A stretch of DNA of 13,488 nt, taken from contig JASLBD010000262.1 of NCBI GenBank assembly GCA_030146745.1, positions 1 through 13,488 on the forward strand, written 5' to 3'. This document shows, piece by piece, positions 12,196-13,488 of the stretch. Source of the DNA: Allosphingosinicella sp. Its GTDB lineage: Bacteria > Pseudomonadota > Alphaproteobacteria > Sphingomonadales > Sphingomonadaceae. The notes beneath the pieces were generated by a model. That model searched no databases. It was not told the DNA's origin and was given only the letters and a program-made list of their open reading frames with translations. The position numbers and the translations under genes were made by a program. Positions within the stretch are counted from its first letter, which is position 1. Each line of letters opens with the position of its first letter.

Positions 12196-12735
12196 ATGCT
12201 GCGCATCCTCGGCTATGCAATCTTCGTGTATCTGGTGCTCAAGCTCTGTCGCTTGATGGTGAGGCCGGCTGCCGGAGATGGGGACACCGAAGCGGCCTGG
12301 AGAACCGTGATTCGATCAGGCGAGCCGATGCTTTTCATCGGAATATTCGGTTTCGCCGCGATGATCGCGATCTACACCACGTGGTGGGGGCATCGGTTCA
12401 AGGAGGGATGGTACACCTACTCGACCGACTGTCATGCCAGGATGGCCGCGTCGCACCATCTTCCCGGCAGGCCGGTGAGATTCGGTTCTTACGGCGCTGC
12501 GCAGGCAGCGGCCGGGCATCTAAGGTCCGCCGAGATACACGGGGCTCAGCTCGGATTGCGCAAAGAGATCATCGACAGGAAAGTAGATCAGGCGCGGATT
12601 GCCTATTCCCGATATTATACCGTCGTGGCGGCAAGGAACTCCCGACAAGCCGTGGCGGCCTCATTCGACGGCCTGGATCGATGCCTGAGAGGCGAAGGGT
12701 CTCCCCGCGGAGAGCTTCTGACGCCGAACGTCTAG
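12196..12735 (+). CDS. Unrecognised 179-aa membrane protein
   Basis: A good ribosome site (GGAGAGGG, 12186-12193) precedes ATG 12196. Two hydrophobic segments are clear: residues about 4-22 (LGYAIFVYLVLKLCRLMV) and about 45-65 (MLFIGIFGFAAMIAIYTTWW), so the N-terminal third is a helical hairpin and the remaining 110 residues, rich in Arg, Ala and His, are probably on one side of the membrane. I see no family motif. It starts 128 bp after the truncated ABC gene on the same strand, in a gap where I find no confident promoter or terminator, so it may belong to the exporter transcript or be the first independent gene to the right. A link to peptide export is not shown. Confidence 0.7.
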   Translation: MLRILGYAIFVYLVLKLCRLMVRPAAGDGDTEAAWRTVIRSGEPMLFIGIFGFAAMIAIYTTWWGHRFKEGWYTYSTDCHARMAASHHLPGRPVRFGSYGAAQAAAGHLRSAEIHGAQLGLRKEIIDRKVDQARIAYSRYYTVVAARNSRQAVAASFDGLDRCLRGEGSPRGELLTPNV

Positions 12736-12807
12736 GCTGGGCTCGGCATCGGGTCCGCTGAAACATCGTCTTTACTTTGGCTCTTCCTGCCGCTCGACTT
12801 TGCCTTG

Positions 12808-13488
12808 TCAGGCGGCCACCAGCGGGCAAGGCAATCCCGGGACGTCGACCCGGAACTCGAACAGGTCGCCGGCCTGCGGCTGACGCTCGATCTCCCCCGG
12901 GGGCAGGAGCTGCCGGGCCGTGGTGGCGTAGACGGTGCGCAAATCCTCGCCGCCGAAGGCGATCTTGGTGATGTTGGCGACCGGGAAGCGGACCCGGCCG
13001 ATCAGCTCTCCGGCCGGCGAATAGCGGCGCGCCTCCCAGCCGGCGTAGAGGCTGATCCAGACGCAGCCTTCGCTGTCCACGGTCGGGCCGTCGGGATAGC
13101 CCTCGGCTGGATCGATCCGCGCGAACGGCCGGGACAGCCCGAGCGCGCCGTCCTCGCCGACATCGGCGGCATCGATCGTGCCCTGGCGGGTGTCGACGAA
13201 ATAGAGAATCCGACCGTCGGGCGACAAAGCCGGGCCGTTGGTGATCGCGATTCCCTCGATACCGGTCGGAGTGACGGTGCCGCGCTCGAAGCGGTAGAAG
13301 GCCCCGGTCCTGGCCGTCTCGCCATTGTCCATCGTCCCGAACCAGAGCCGGCCGGCGAGGTCGACACACCCGTCGTTGAGCCGGTTGTTCGGCCGCTCCG
13401 GCTCCATCTCGGCGATCAGGGTGAATCGGCCGGTCGATTCGTCGAAGCGGTGGAGCCCGCTCATCAGCCCGGCCACGAACCCGCCCCC
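12808..13488 (-). CDS. SMP-30/gluconolactonase/LRE-family protein, N-terminal part outside window
   Basis: The reverse-strand frame is open to the right edge, giving the C-terminal 226 residues of a protein usually about 290-300 long. The six-bladed propeller signature is clear: an R-L-N-D-G-C-V-D-L-A-G-R-L-W-F-G-T-M blade strand, then I-T-N-G-P-A-L-S-P-D-G-R-I-L-Y-F-V-D-T, then G-Y-P-D-G-P-T-V-D-S-E-G-C-V-W-I-S. The Asn of N-G-P and the Asp of P-D-G-P-T-V-D correspond to metal ligands in this family; the N-terminal Glu ligand lies outside the window. Members hydrolyse sugar lactones such as gluconolactone, and the exact substrate cannot be told here. It converges on the preceding gene with a 72-bp gap lacking a clear terminator, and probably belongs to unrelated sugar metabolism. 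Confidence 0.88.
   Translation of the reverse strand, partial: GGGFVAGLMSGLHRFDESTGRFTLIAEMEPERPNNRLNDGCVDLAGRLWFGTMDNGETARTGAFYRFERGTVTPTGIEGIAITNGPALSPDGRILYFVDTRQGTIDAADVGEDGALGLSRPFARIDPAEGYPDGPTVDSEGCVWISLYAGWEARRYSPAGELIGRVRFPVANITKIAFGGEDLRTVYATTARQLLPPGEIERQPQAGDLFEFRVDVPGLPCPLVAA

Noticed and set aside
12144..12761. 205-residue plus-strand frame overlapping the 179-aa membrane protein
   Set aside because: The overlapping frame at 12196 has a strong Shine-Dalgarno and clear membrane helices; this one is Arg-rich and lacks both.

Overview
The window is GC-rich and Gram-negative in character: it encodes a TolC/NodT-type outer-membrane channel, a HlyD-type periplasmic adaptor and inner-membrane ABC exporters. 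Codon use is strongly GC-ending. A sphingomonad-like alphaproteobacterium would fit, but no rRNA or marker gene fixes the taxon.

The centre is a divergent gene cluster that looks like an undescribed RiPP-like (ribosomally made, exported peptide) system. Leftward (minus strand), from a shared 414-bp intergenic region: an unrecognised 642-residue protein (3652-5580), then 33 nt later a tandem array of thirteen very small genes (991-3618), then a TolC-family outer-membrane protein cut by the left edge (1-864). The thirteen genes each have their own Shine-Dalgarno sequence. They encode 28-43 residue peptides with a nearly invariant ten-residue leader, consensus M-K-I-[KR]-[TS]-[KNR]-[VI]-R-A-G, followed by a core with two to four Arg-Cys-Gly-Gly repeats and a Tyr/Val/Thr-rich tail. 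I count 34 exact RCGG units and 37 cysteines across the array.

Rightward (plus strand), three overlapping genes form the exporter: a HlyD-type adaptor (5995-7173), a 905-residue ABC transporter with an apparently intact C39 peptidase domain (7170-9887), and a second ABC transporter whose N-terminal domain looks like a C39 fold without the catalytic residues and whose C terminus stops just after the H-loop (9887-12067). The layout resembles the adaptor/peptidase-ABC/ABC trio of NHLM-type bacteriocin systems, but the precursors have no long nitrile-hydratase-like leader.

The simplest model is that the peptides are made as a family, possibly modified by the 642-residue protein, trimmed after the leader Ala-Gly by the C39 domain, and exported through inner-membrane ABC proteins, HlyD adaptor and TolC-like channel. 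No radical-SAM, YcaO, lanthionine-synthetase or MNIO (DUF692) gene is recognisable in the window, so the modification chemistry, if any, is open. The array spacers carry two recurrent RNA-hairpin types, one upstream of each Shine-Dalgarno and one after most stop codons.

To the right lie an unrecognised two-helix membrane protein (12196-12735) and, convergent to it, the C-terminal part of an SMP-30/gluconolactonase-family protein (12808-13488), probably unrelated metabolism.
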